Under the pieces are notes generated by a model. That model did no database searches. It was not told where the DNA came from and worked only from the letters and a program-made list of their open reading frames with translations. The position numbers were made by a program, and so were the translations under genes. DNA of 64,000 nucleotides from an uncultured Prevotellaceae bacterium (GTDB taxonomy: Bacteria > Bacteroidota > Bacteroidia > Bacteroidales > Bacteroidaceae), in NCBI GenBank assembly GCA_902790625.1, contig CADASP010000002.1, positions 220,909 through 284,908 on the forward strand, in the 5' to 3' direction. Below, piece after piece: positions 51,283-60,787 of the stretch (its first letter is position 1; each line of letters begins with the position of its first letter).

Positions 51283-54200
51283 TTTACAACTGTTTTTTTA
51301 CCGTTAATAACATAAACCCCTTTCTTGGAGTAATCTCCTATCTTCCTTCCATCAAGTGTGTAGATGGTCGATTCCTCCGACAGCTGCTCGCCATTCAGCA
51401 CTACTATTCCCGTTGCCATGTCGGCACTGGCAGCGTAGAAGCGGTGTGCCTGCCGGTCGGTGTCAACCAGCAGGATGTCGCTGACGTTGACAGCTCCCGT
51501 TCCCTTGCAGCTCATCGTCAGCAGACATTCGTTCTGCTCAAAGCGGGCGTTCTTCATCGAGTAGACCACTACAGAATAGCGGCCCTCTCCCAGTGGCTGC
51601 CAGCTTGCCGTGTGCTCACCGCCGGTCTGGATATCGTTCAGCTGCATGGCCTCGGGCATCTCTACAATATACTGTGCTACAATGAAGCCGTGGCTGCTTT
51701 CCACTCCCAGCGTGAGCGTTCCGTTGCCGTCGGCAGCGAGGGTGATGCCAGACTCGTTCATCGCAGGAGCCGTTTCGGTGGCTCGCGCCTGGCTGCCTCC
51801 TTGGTTCATGCCCTGGCTCAGCACCAGTTTCACCAGTGCCACCAAGTCGAGGACGTTGATCTTTTGGTCATAGTGCAGGTTGGCAGCGGCGAAGTGGAAG
51901 GTTTCAGAGGGGCGCTGCATGATGCGGTCTACCACCTCCACGATGTCGCCTACGTTGATGCCTCCATCGCCGTTGGCATCGCCCAACTGCAGGTCGGGCA
52001 CCTCGATGCTGACCGTGAAGTCGGGCAGCGTGATGTTGTGCTTATTGGCATCGGTCATCAGGATATTTCTCACCCGTGCCTTGTAGATGCCTGCCGTCAC
52101 ACTGCTGGCGCAATAGAGCGTCATGCTGAACAGCTCTCCGTCGTTTTCCTTGAAGGCATTGTTTTGAGCCGAATAGCACACGATGTGATAATAGCCGTCA
52201 TCGTTGAGCAGGGATGTCACCTGATGGCCGTCAGAACGATTGCCGTTCAATGCCACCTTGTCAAGTGTCATGCCTTCGGGTAGCTGCAGATAGAACTCCG
52301 CTGCAGTAATCGCATCTTTATTCTTCAGGCTGATGTTGAGTTCTGCCTTGCTTCCCGAAAGGACAGAAGGTGTTTCCTCGACATACAGCACGTTGTCCTC
52401 GCTCAGGCGGTAGAGGCGAACGTCGTCGAGGGCCACCCAGTTGGCGGTGGTGTTCTCTACCATCAGACCTATCTCCACGTCCTGAGCCTCAGCGTTGGTG
52501 AACTCCACGGAGAAGAATTGCGGCTTCTCGTTGGCAGTAGCCACAGGTGTGCTTTGGTCGCCTATGAACAGGCTGACACCCGTTACTTCTTGCTCAGGGT
52601 CATCCCCCCAAGTGGCGATGGCCTTGGCTTCCAGACGGTATTTGCCGACAGGCAAATCCCTAATGGTCTGCGAGTGTCGGCCATCGCTCAACACTTCGCC
52701 CGGCCTCCAGCTTTCCACGAATGAATCTATAGTGCAGTCTTCATTCGAATAATTAGCATTCTGCCAGCCATTGTTCACTCCTAAGAACCCAATGGTCCAG
52801 CCGATGTCGAAGTAGCCGTTGTCGGGATTGGTAATCATGGCACCTGTCACGTCAATATCCTCGGTCAGCGTTGACAGCGTAGCCGTGGCGAGGTATGCCT
52901 TAGCAGCATCCTTGATGGCATCAATCTGCTGGTAAATGGTCATGTAGTCTTCAGCGGCCTCCACGATTTCGCGTGCTTCGCCGATGGCGGCGTTCAGCAC
53001 ATCCTTGTCGCCATCCGCCACAGATGAGGCCATCTCGTTCAAAATGCGTCCAGCCTGATCCTCAAACAATCCCTTCACGGTGCCCAAGGCGCCCTTGTCG
53101 GAGAGGTTGTGGTAGCCCCTGTTCAGGTAGCTCTCTGCCGTGCCTTCGGGAATGGTGAACAGCACATCGTCGGGGCATCCCTGGAAGTTGTTGGCGAAGT
53201 GCTTTTCGCCAGGCTCTCCACTGAGGAAGGTGACTGATTTCAGGTTGTTGCACCTTGCAAACATTCCATCACCCATAATTGCAGTTGAGGGCAGAACCAC
53301 CGTTTCAAGCTGAGATGTTATATATTCACCCCAAAAAGTAAAGAAAATGCCTTCTGTGGGGTTCCCTTCCTCGAAGATAACAGTTTTCAGCTTTTCGCAG
53401 CAAGCGAAGGTAAAATAGCCTGTCAGTGTAATGGTATTGGGGATATAAACCTCTTCCAGGCTACTGCACCAGGAAAAAGCAGCGCCTTCAAGTGTTGCCG
53501 TGCAGCCGTTAAAGTCTATGCTCGTCAGACTCTCGCATCCTTGGAAAGCAGCATGGCCCACCGAGGTTACTGTAGACGGGAACTTGATAGAAGTTAGTCC
53601 CGACTCGTGGAAAGCTCCACCATCCTCACATCCTCCAATGCGTAAAAGTCCTTCTGGCAGCTCTACCGAAGTTAGGTTCGTGCAGCCTTCAAATGCTTCA
53701 TCACCGATGCTAGTTAGCCCGGTGAAATAGCGCAGCTCGTTGAACGATGTAATCTGCGTGTTGCCCTTGAATACCTCGCCCAGGTCGGTCACGTCGCCGA
53801 CCTCTGCCCTGCTCAGCTCACCGTCTTTGCTGGTGTCCCAGCGGGCAACACACAGTTCCTTCACCTTTTCATCCTCGAACCAGATGCCTCCATTTATTTC
53901 GTCTATCATCTTGAGGATTTGCGCCAGCGCTTCCGTGTAGGAGGAGTTTGCGTTGTCCAGCACTTCCTGTGCCCAGCTGGTGTCTATCTGCAGCGCATTA
54001 GCCTGGGTGATGAGTTCCTGTAGGCGCTCTGCCTGGGCTGCGGTGTGCAGGCCTTCAGGCTCCAGCGTCCAGGTGATGTTCATGCTAGCTGCCGTGTTAG
54101 CATCCACATCGTCCCGGTTGTGCATCTCTTCACCGTTTCCATCAAGTGCTTCCTTGTCGGGATTGTTGCCCAAATAGGTGTCTGTTGCGTTCAGCGTCTG

Positions 54201-56294
54201 GATATGGTAGTTGCCGTTGCCGGCATCAGTGATGGTCCAGTAGCGGCATGCCGGGCTTTCTTGTCCGTTGTAGTCCACGTATACATTTGCCAAACTTTCG
54301 TCCACAAACAACAGTTGCTGGTTCCAGCTTTCATAGGGGAAGAAGATGGTGTAGCTGCCGTCTGTCTGCTTGGTGAGCTGTGCGGGCAGCGGCTCGTCGG
54401 CCAATATTGCATGAGTTCCCCAGGCATTGCCTTTGTTCAGGTACTTGCCCGTCTCTACGTTCTTCAGGAAGAAAAGATGCCCCAAGCTATAGTCAAGGAA
54501 TGCCTCTCCGCCAAAGTCATTGACAGATATGGCCAACGTGTTGTCGCCCTCGTGGAATGCCGAGGCAGGGATGTGGTGACATTGCAGGGTGCCGTCAAAG
54601 CCAGCGTCAACCACCAACTCGCCGTTGAGCCACACCTTCAGGGCGTCGTCATGCTGTGAGAGGAAGGTATACCCCTGCTCGTCCACCTCGTCCAGATGGA
54701 AGGTGCGGCGCAGGCAGTAGCTGCTGCTTTCGTGCCCTTCAGTATTCCATAGCGTATTCACTGAAGAGAACCAGTCACTTATATTGGCAATGGGACCGCT
54801 CAGCGTCTCCCAGCTTTCATCGTCGTACTCTTCTTCATACCAGGCATGCCCTGAACCATCAGCCGCAGGTTCACTGTCGGTACCATCAAAGAACATATAC
54901 TTCATCTCCCACGCCTGCTGAGCGCCCCACGGGAGAATTGTATTGCTGGCAATATCGGCTTCCGACATTGGCATCTCCACAATCTCTTTGAAATCCTTCC
55001 AATATTCGGCGGTCTCGTAGGCCTTCTTGCGGCCAAAAGGAACAGTAAGCGTGGCGTTGGCATAGTTATGGAATGCATCAGATGATATGCTCAATGGTTC
55101 TCTAATGTCAACTATTACAGAAAAAAGGGCACCGCACAACCAAAAAGCACCGCTACCGATGCTGGTCACGCTCGAAGGGATGGTCACCGAGGTCAGGCCG
55201 CTACAGTCTTCAAAAGCAGCGCTGCCGATGCTTGTCACGCTCGAAGGGATGGTCACCGAGGTCAGGCCGCCGCAGCCATAAAAAGCAGCGATGCCGATGC
55301 TTGTCACGCTCGAAGGGATGGTCACCGAGGTCAGGCCGCTGCAGCCATAAAAAGCATCTCTGTCGATGCTGGTCACAGAATTAGGTATGATGGTATTTTT
55401 GCAACCTGCTATCAGGGTATTATCAGAGATAGTTATAATGGCATTGCAATTACCACGCGAATCGTAAATCCTGTTTTGGGAATCTACGTAAATAGAGGTC
55501 AGGCCGCTGCAGCTTGCAAAAGCTGCGCTGCCGATGCTGGTCACGCTCGAAGGAATGGTCACCGAGGTCAGGCCGTCGCAGCCATAAAAAGCATCGTAGC
55601 CGATGCTGGTCACGCTCGAAGGGATGGTCACTGTGGTCAGGCCGCTGCACCCCCCAAAAGCTTCGCTGCCGATGCTGGTCACAGATTTAGGTATGATGGT
55701 ATTTTTGCAACCTGCTATCAGGGTATTATCAGAAATTCTTATAATGGCATTGCAATTACCACGCGAATCGTAATTACTGTTTTGGGAATCTACGTAAATG
55801 GAGGTCAGGCCGCTACACCCCTCAAAAGCACCGCTGCCGATGCTGGTCACGCTCGAAGGGATGGTCACCGAGGTCAGGCCGCTACACCTTCCAAAAGCAC
55901 CGAGACCGATGTTGGTCACGCTCGAAGGAATGGTCACCGAGGTCAGGCTGTGACAGCCTGCAAAAGCATAGCCGCCGATGCTGGTCACGCTCGAAGGGAT
56001 GGTCACCGAGGTCAAGCCGCTGCACCCCTCAAAAGCACCGAAGCCAATGCTGGTCACGGAAAAAGTTTTCCCGTTGTAGGTGACAGATGGGAAAATCGTC
56101 AAACTACCAGAATATTCATCGGCATATTCATAATAGGAATCACCTCGATATGACACAGATACCGATGAGCCATTCGCTCCATCGTTGTAGACATAATAGA
56201 TTCCACCCGCCTCAAAGTCGTGGGCGGATGCACAGAGACCCACCATGCTCATGAGCAGGGTGAGCAGGATAGAAATACTTAATGGTTGTTTCAT
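51279..56294 (-). CDS. 1671-residue BspA-type mosaic surface protein with cohesin, dockerin and sorting domains
   Basis: Signal peptide 1-24. LRR_5 repeats about 60-430 with 23-residue units such as GAFEGCSGLTSVTIPSSVTS. A sugar-binding-like jelly roll about 470-600 (CLRRTFHLDEVDEQ, LKVWLNGELVVDAGFDG). A beta-trefoil-like region about 605-745. An EF-hand-like loop DTSKDGELSRAEV at about 850 starts a second LRR block to about 1090. A helical FIVAR-like stretch and a further beta-sandwich to about 1320. A cohesin-like domain about 1330-1455, dockerin about 1457-1520 (GDANGDGGINVGDIVEVVDR), second cohesin-like domain to about 1635, and the sorting-type tail IYTLDGRKIGDYSKKGVYVI. Probably an adhesin or scaffold. 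A -7-like TAATTTTG lies at 56336-56329. Confidence 0.9.
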   Translation of the reverse strand: MKQPLSISILLTLLMSMVGLCASAHDFEAGGIYYVYNDGANGSSVSVSYRGDSYYEYADEYSGSLTIFPSVTYNGKTFSVTSIGFGAFEGCSGLTSVTIPSSVTSIGGYAFAGCHSLTSVTIPSSVTNIGLGAFGRCSGLTSVTIPSSVTSIGSGAFEGCSGLTSIYVDSQNSNYDSRGNCNAIIRISDNTLIAGCKNTIIPKSVTSIGSEAFGGCSGLTTVTIPSSVTSIGYDAFYGCDGLTSVTIPSSVTSIGSAAFASCSGLTSIYVDSQNRIYDSRGNCNAIITISDNTLIAGCKNTIIPNSVTSIDRDAFYGCSGLTSVTIPSSVTSIGIAAFYGCGGLTSVTIPSSVTSIGSAAFEDCSGLTSVTIPSSVTSIGSGAFWLCGALFSVIVDIREPLSISSDAFHNYANATLTVPFGRKKAYETAEYWKDFKEIVEMPMSEADIASNTILPWGAQQAWEMKYMFFDGTDSEPAADGSGHAWYEEEYDDESWETLSGPIANISDWFSSVNTLWNTEGHESSSYCLRRTFHLDEVDEQGYTFLSQHDDALKVWLNGELVVDAGFDGTLQCHHIPASAFHEGDNTLAISVNDFGGEAFLDYSLGHLFFLKNVETGKYLNKGNAWGTHAILADEPLPAQLTKQTDGSYTIFFPYESWNQQLLFVDESLANVYVDYNGQESPACRYWTITDAGNGNYHIQTLNATDTYLGNNPDKEALDGNGEEMHNRDDVDANTAASMNITWTLEPEGLHTAAQAERLQELITQANALQIDTSWAQEVLDNANSSYTEALAQILKMIDEINGGIWFEDEKVKELCVARWDTSKDGELSRAEVGDVTDLGEVFKGNTQITSFNELRYFTGLTSIGDEAFEGCTNLTSVELPEGLLRIGGCEDGGAFHESGLTSIKFPSTVTSVGHAAFQGCESLTSIDFNGCTATLEGAAFSWCSSLEEVYIPNTITLTGYFTFACCEKLKTVIFEEGNPTEGIFFTFWGEYITSQLETVVLPSTAIMGDGMFARCNNLKSVTFLSGEPGEKHFANNFQGCPDDVLFTIPEGTAESYLNRGYHNLSDKGALGTVKGLFEDQAGRILNEMASSVADGDKDVLNAAIGEAREIVEAAEDYMTIYQQIDAIKDAAKAYLATATLSTLTEDIDVTGAMITNPDNGYFDIGWTIGFLGVNNGWQNANYSNEDCTIDSFVESWRPGEVLSDGRHSQTIRDLPVGKYRLEAKAIATWGDDPEQEVTGVSLFIGDQSTPVATANEKPQFFSVEFTNAEAQDVEIGLMVENTTANWVALDDVRLYRLSEDNVLYVEETPSVLSGSKAELNISLKNKDAITAAEFYLQLPEGMTLDKVALNGNRSDGHQVTSLLNDDGYYHIVCYSAQNNAFKENDGELFSMTLYCASSVTAGIYKARVRNILMTDANKHNITLPDFTVSIEVPDLQLGDANGDGGINVGDIVEVVDRIMQRPSETFHFAAANLHYDQKINVLDLVALVKLVLSQGMNQGGSQARATETAPAMNESGITLAADGNGTLTLGVESSHGFIVAQYIVEMPEAMQLNDIQTGGEHTASWQPLGEGRYSVVVYSMKNARFEQNECLLTMSCKGTGAVNVSDILLVDTDRQAHRFYAASADMATGIVVLNGEQLSEESTIYTLDGRKIGDYSKKGVYVINGKKTVVK
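55381..55803 (-). repeat. 306-bp internal duplication in the BspA-type gene
   Basis: The block coding for IYVDSQNSNYDSRGNCNAII and GCKNTIIP occurs twice, with the matching points at 55381 and 55687 (offset 306 bases, 102 codons). The flanking LRR units (69 bases, 23 residues) are nearly identical at the DNA level, many containing GGTCACGCTCGAAGGGATGG. Confidence 0.9.
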
Positions 56295-56431
56295 AATAGT
56301 TTTACAGGCAATTATATATTTACGGGTGCAAAATTACGAAAAAAGGGCAAAAATGGATTAGTCCATTTTAGTCCTTTTGTTAGTCCATTTCAGTCCATTT
56401 GGACTAATGGTCACGGTTTTAACGTTTTTTG

Positions 56432-57298
56432 TCAATTGCGGAGCTGCTCCAAGTAGTCGAGGTTCGTGAGGTCGCACTGGTCGGCGATGCGCTCCCAGAC
56501 ACAGTTGACGGTGTCGCTCTGCGCAATGGACATGCGATAGATGCCCAGGAAGACGTAAGAGGAATCGACGAGACCTTTCATAAAGGTGATGCGCAGCTCG
56601 TTGATAAGCTTATAGTTCCAATAGTGGTCTTTGTTTCGCACGACGATGAGTTCTGGGTCGGCAACATATTCTTCGGGTTCCCAGTGCTCGGTGATGGTGG
56701 GCATCATCAGGGCGGAGTCGCCATAGTTGTGCCAATGCTGGTTGCGGTATTCGGGTGTCCAAACGCACATCCGTTCATGGTGTGGAACAGACCTTCCCCA
56801 AAGGGTGTCCGTGGCGATGATGCCAAAGAGTTTCAGATACTCATGAGGGGTGCTGAAGCGTTGCCCCATCTTCAGGATGTAGGGATCCTGCGCCTTGGCC
56901 GAGCGACCAAAGATGACGAGACCCGTGACAATGGCTACAACGACGGCCAGTAAGCCGCCAATGAACGCAATCTCCTTCCAGACACGTCGCTGCTTCGGCT
57001 GTTCGCTATCAGGCTGCATAGGCGAAAGAGGCGTTTCCTCGCCTTTTCCTTCTTCGCAGAATGCCGTCCAGCCAGCATAGCCCACGAACTGAGCCAGCAT
57101 GTTGAGCGTGGAGAGTCTTGGGATGGTGGGCTCGGACAGATAGCCCCAAAGACGCTTCAGGGTAGTGGGACTGACGCGCTCACCAATCTTCCCGAAGATG
57201 CTCTCACTCAGGAAATCGAAGTCCTTCGGCGTCTGCATCTTCCTGTCCACCGCCTTCTCTATGGACTCTCGCAGTGCTGCTATGTGTTCAGAATCCAT
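56432..57298 (-). CDS. Membrane-anchored protein with HTH-like N-terminus, function unknown
   Basis: 288 residues from ATG 57298 (MDSEHIAALRESIEKAVDRK). The first 90 residues look like a cytoplasmic helical DNA-binding region (GERVSPTTLKRLWGYLSEPT, RLSTLNMLAQFVGYAGWTAF). A single membrane helix lies at about 124-145 (IAFIGGLLAVVVAIVTGLVI). The C-terminal 140 residues, presumably periplasmic, contain PTITEHWEPEEYVADPELIV. Proteins of this layout recur in Bacteroidota near surface-protein genes. A one-protein membrane regulator of the adjacent genes is plausible but unproven. Confidence 0.78.
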   Translation of the reverse strand: MDSEHIAALRESIEKAVDRKMQTPKDFDFLSESIFGKIGERVSPTTLKRLWGYLSEPTIPRLSTLNMLAQFVGYAGWTAFCEEGKGEETPLSPMQPDSEQPKQRRVWKEIAFIGGLLAVVVAIVTGLVIFGRSAKAQDPYILKMGQRFSTPHEYLKLFGIIATDTLWGRSVPHHERMCVWTPEYRNQHWHNYGDSALMMPTITEHWEPEEYVADPELIVVRNKDHYWNYKLINELRITFMKGLVDSSYVFLGIYRMSIAQSDTVNCVWERIADQCDLTNLDYLEQLRN

Positions 57299-57329
57299 TT
57301 GCTTGTCCAGGTTTTTTCTAATTTGAATG

Positions 57330-57361
57330 CAAAAGTAAGCAAAAAAGACGGGGCAGCCAAA
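57330..57361 (-). promoter_or_regulatory. Promoter of the membrane-anchored HTH-like gene
   Basis: On the minus strand TTTG (57361-57358), 20 bases, TACTTTTG (57337-57330), about 32 bases before the start. Confidence 0.8.
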
Positions 57362-57414
57362 TTTTTCCGCATAAAAATAAGATAGGCAGTTCTTCTCCTT
57401 ACATAAATACGCTG

Positions 57415-57622
57415 TGGCGACGTTCCAGAAGAACGCCGCCATCGCTAATATTTTTAATGGTTCTACGCGTTTTCATGTGGGTATCTTTTAAAGCGCTATG
57501 GCATCAAGCAGATAGAGCAACGCGCAAAACATGTGAATGCTTCGCCTAAAGTTTGAAAAAGCCGTGGCAAAAGTAATTCCACGACGTGGAACGATAAAAC
57601 CACGACGTGGAATGATAAAACC
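57415..57622. repeat. Spacer with a GGCGACGTTC hairpin and a 21-bp CCACGACGTGGAA repeat
   Basis: GGCGACGTTC and GAACGCCGCC at 57415-57434 form a hairpin. Two units of CCACGACGTGGAACGATAAA start at 57579 and 57600 (period 21), each with the palindrome CCACGACGTGG. No gene is seen between 57299 and 57644. The second part lies just downstream of the GH43-type stop and may affect termination. Confidence 0.75.
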
Positions 57623-57644
57623 ACCTCTTCATTCCATGCATCAA

Positions 57645-58688
57645 TCACTTCTTCTGCTGCGCCGACCACTTCTGCAGCCGCTTGTACTCCTTCTTGGTCA
57701 ACCGCATGAACGAGCCGTGCTGCGGACCAGTGACACCCTGAATATCGACGGGGTCGTGGAAGTTGCGCAGGTTCTCGTCGGCCTTGCAGATGCGATAGTG
57801 CTTGGGGCGGTCGCTGTACTGGATATAGGCCACGCGCCACGTCTTGTCGCCCATGAGCTGGAAAGCGCTTGAGCCTTCGCATTTCTTATTGCCCTCGAAG
57901 CTGACATAGTCGTTCTCCACAGGCTCACCCCAGCCACTGGTCAGATTCTCCGACGTAGCGGTATAGATGCCGGGCTTACCGCCTTCTTTTTTAATCAGCA
58001 TGTGGTAGAACCCGTCACTGAGCAGGTTGATGTCGGCATCGATGGTAGCATAGCCCCAGTCGAAAAGCAGGCGGGGCTGCGTCAACTTAGTAAACGACTT
58101 GTCGGCATAGCTATAGTACATGCGGTCGTAGTTCTCCTCCGGGCGGTTCAGCATGCTGTAGTAAATCATGTAGCCGCCCTTGTCGCCATTCTCCCACACG
58201 TAGTCGGGGTCCCAGAATATCTGCGGCGCCCACACACGGTTGATGGTGCTCCAGTCCTTGTAGACGCTCTCGGCACCGGGGTTGCAGAAGATGCTGGTGC
58301 CCTTGCGATAGTCGAAGGTCACGCTCTCCCAGTTGATGAGGTCCTTGCTCTTCATCAGGTCGATGCCGTAGTTGTCCCACTTCTTCGACTTGGCTACGCA
58401 CATATCAGTAGTGACCATCACATAGCCCTTACCGTCCCACGAGCGGGTGATGAAGGCATCGCGCTGACCGCCTTCGATGCGGGCATGCACTTTCGGGTCG
58501 ATGACGGCCTTGCCGCCGATGATATCCTCGTAATGATAGCCGTCGCGGCTCAAGGCATACGCGGTGTATTCGCCGCCGTCGCTCATGTGGCAGTACAGGT
58601 AGCCATAGTCGCCCTTCACCATGTTTTGGGCCGATACTGTCATCACTGCTATCGCCAGTAATGCAGATACAACAAGAAATCTTTTCAT
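57645..58688 (-). CDS. GH43-like five-bladed propeller glycosidase
   Basis: 347 residues; MKRFLVVSALLAIAVMTVSA is a signal peptide. Five-bladed propeller features of GH43-type proteins include ALSRDGYHYEDIIGGKAVID, AFITRSWDGKGYVMVTTDMC, INRVWAPQIFWDPDYVWENG and YYSMLNRPEENYDRMYYSYA. Residue-level catalytic assignment is less clear than in the neighbouring two-domain gene; the D in DADINLLSDGFYHMLIKK and E in KCEGSSAFQLMGDKTW are candidates. Family members release arabinose, xylose or galactose. It is divergent from the next GH43 gene, from which promoters point both ways. Confidence 0.8.
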   Translation of the reverse strand: MKRFLVVSALLAIAVMTVSAQNMVKGDYGYLYCHMSDGGEYTAYALSRDGYHYEDIIGGKAVIDPKVHARIEGGQRDAFITRSWDGKGYVMVTTDMCVAKSKKWDNYGIDLMKSKDLINWESVTFDYRKGTSIFCNPGAESVYKDWSTINRVWAPQIFWDPDYVWENGDKGGYMIYYSMLNRPEENYDRMYYSYADKSFTKLTQPRLLFDWGYATIDADINLLSDGFYHMLIKKEGGKPGIYTATSENLTSGWGEPVENDYVSFEGNKKCEGSSAFQLMGDKTWRVAYIQYSDRPKHYRICKADENLRNFHDPVDIQGVTGPQHGSFMRLTKKEYKRLQKWSAQQKK

Positions 58689-58710
58689 CGGTAAATACAG
58701 TTTATTGATG

Positions 58711-58742
58711 CAAAAATAAGAAATTTCCGCTGAACAGCCAAA
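58711..58742 (-). promoter_or_regulatory. Promoter of the single-domain GH43-like gene
   Basis: On the minus strand TTTG (58742-58739), 20 bases, TATTTTTG (58718-58711), 23 bases before the start. Confidence 0.82.
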
Positions 58743-58757
58743 GAATCGAGCAAATTA

Positions 58758-58789
58758 TTTGGTGCTTCGCTGGCTTTTTCGTACTTTTG
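58758..58789 (+). promoter_or_regulatory. Promoter of the two-domain GH43 gene
   Basis: TTTG (58758-58761), 20 bases, TACTTTTG (58782-58789), 40 bases before the start. It lies back to back with the minus-strand promoter, 15 bases away. Confidence 0.85.
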
Positions 58790-58828
58790 TACACAAGAAA
58801 CAATAACACTAACTTAACACATTCAAAG

Positions 58829-60784
58829 ATGAATACCAGAAAACTACTGACACCCCTGCTGATTGTCGCTTGCGCTTGCCCTACCCTGGCTGATAAAAAG
58901 AAGACTGAGACAAACGCGCCGAAGGACCCCAACGAGATGGTGGCCTATCTCTTCACCTATTTCAACAGCAACGACCCCAAGGATGAGCAAATTTGCTATG
59001 CCCTGAGCGACGACGGCTACAACTACACCCCGCTGAACGGCGGGATGCCGGTCATCGAAAGCGACACCATCGCCCTCACCCAGTGTGTGCGCGACCCGCA
59101 TATCCTGCGCTGTGAAGACGGAAAGACCTTCTACATGGTAGCCACCGACATGCGCTCAGCCCTGGGATGGAGCAGCAACCGAGGAATGGTGCTGCTGAAG
59201 TCGACCGACCTCATCCACTGGCAGCACTCCACCGTCAACTTTCCAACAAGATATACGAAGACGTGGAAGAACGTGATACGCGTGTGGGCCCCTGAGACCA
59301 TCTACGACCACCAGGCCGGCAAGTACATGGTGTTCTATTCCCTGCGCACCAGCGATCCGGGGTCGTACGACAAGATTTACTATCAATATGCGAATAAAGA
59401 TTTCACCGACCTGGAGGGAGAACCCAAGTGGCTCTTCGATGCCGGCAATGCCACCATCGACGGTGATATAGTCTATAACGAAGCCGACCGACTATATCAC
59501 CTCTTCTACAAACAGGAGTCGGGCCGCGGCATCTATCAGGCCGTAGCCAAGAATCTGACCGACAAGTGGCAGATGCTCGACGGCAATGTGGAGCAGACCA
59601 AAGAGGCGGTGGAAGGTGTCGGCATCTGCAAGGCCATCGACCGCAAGTCATGGATCATCATGTACGACTGCTACGGCAACGGTCACTATCAGTTCTGCCG
59701 CTCGGAAGACCTGAAGACCTTCCAGTTTGTGCAGAACACCGAAATGAAGGGCAAGTTCACCCCACGTCATGGCACCATCATCCCCATCACCCGCGCAGAG
59801 AAGGAGCGTCTGCTGAAGGCGTTCCCCAACTATAAGCAGCCCATCCTGAGCGGATTCCATGCCGACCCCGAGGTGCTATACTCCACAAAGACAAAGAAAT
59901 ACTACATCTACAGCACTACCGACGGCACACCCGGCTGGGGCGGTCACGACTTCAGCGTGTTCTCGTCGACCAACCTCATCGACTGGACTGATGAAGGCAA
60001 GATGCTCGACGTGAAGGGCGACCAGGTGAAGTGGGCCACGGGCAATGCCTGGGCACCCTGCATCATCGAAAAGAAAGGCAAGTACTATTTCTATTTCTCA
60101 GCTCACAACCCACAGAGCAGGCGCAAGGAGATTGGCGTGGCCGTAAGCGACAGCCCCACGGGACCCTTCGTCGACTCCGGCGCACCCATCATCACCGATG
60201 CCGACCGTCCGCAAGGCGTGCGCGGCGGACAAGCCATCGACGTCGATGTGTTCCAGGACCCGAAGTCGGGCAAATGCTACCTCTACTGGGGCAACGGCTT
60301 CATGGCCGGTGCTGAGCTTAACGACGATATGCTTTCGGTGAAGAAGGAGACCATCACCAACCTCACGCCCAAGGGTGGCGACCTCCAGACATGGGCTTTC
60401 CGCGAGGGAGCCTACGTCTTTTGGCGCAAGGGAACGTACTACTTTATGTGGAGCGTCGACGATACAGGCTCGCCCAACTATCATGTGTGCTACGGAACGG
60501 CAAAGTCGCCCCTTGGCCCCATCACCATCGACGAAAGCAACTATATGGTTATCAAGCAGAGGCCAGAGGACAAAATCTACGGCACGGCACACAACAGCGT
60601 CTTGCAGATTCCAGGCAAGGACGAGTGGTATATCGTCTATCACCGCATCAACAAGAACTACATCAACCATGAGCCTGGCATCCACCGCGAGGTCTGCATT
60701 GACCGCATGACCTTCGACAAACAGGGCCGTATCGTCCCAGTCACTCCCACGCTCGACGGTCCCGATCCCCTGCCTGCAAAATAA
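58829..60784 (+). CDS. Two-domain GH43 glycosidase
   Basis: 651 residues from MNTRKLLTPLLIVACACPTL A (signal peptide). Two GH43 propellers sit in tandem. The N-terminal one, about 30-330, shows CVRDPHILRCEDGKTFYMVA (base Asp in RDPHI), NVIRVWAPETIYDHQAGKYM, and EGVGICKAIDRKSW (candidate acid Glu). The C-terminal one, about 340-645, shows FHADPEVLYSTKTKKYYIYS (base Asp), NAWAPCIIEKKGKYYFYFS, REGAYVFWRKGTYYFMWS (acid Glu) and YGTAHNSV. Both sets look intact, so two activities, such as alpha-L-arabinofuranosidase and beta-xylosidase, may be combined. Together with GH127 this supports use of arabinose-rich plant glycans. Confidence 0.9.
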   Translation: MNTRKLLTPLLIVACACPTLADKKKTETNAPKDPNEMVAYLFTYFNSNDPKDEQICYALSDDGYNYTPLNGGMPVIESDTIALTQCVRDPHILRCEDGKTFYMVATDMRSALGWSSNRGMVLLKSTDLIHWQHSTVNFPTRYTKTWKNVIRVWAPETIYDHQAGKYMVFYSLRTSDPGSYDKIYYQYANKDFTDLEGEPKWLFDAGNATIDGDIVYNEADRLYHLFYKQESGRGIYQAVAKNLTDKWQMLDGNVEQTKEAVEGVGICKAIDRKSWIIMYDCYGNGHYQFCRSEDLKTFQFVQNTEMKGKFTPRHGTIIPITRAEKERLLKAFPNYKQPILSGFHADPEVLYSTKTKKYYIYSTTDGTPGWGGHDFSVFSSTNLIDWTDEGKMLDVKGDQVKWATGNAWAPCIIEKKGKYYFYFSAHNPQSRRKEIGVAVSDSPTGPFVDSGAPIITDADRPQGVRGGQAIDVDVFQDPKSGKCYLYWGNGFMAGAELNDDMLSVKKETITNLTPKGGDLQTWAFREGAYVFWRKGTYYFMWSVDDTGSPNYHVCYGTAKSPLGPITIDESNYMVIKQRPEDKIYGTAHNSVLQIPGKDEWYIVYHRINKNYINHEPGIHREVCIDRMTFDKQGRIVPVTPTLDGPDPLPAK

Positions 60785-60787
60785 TGC

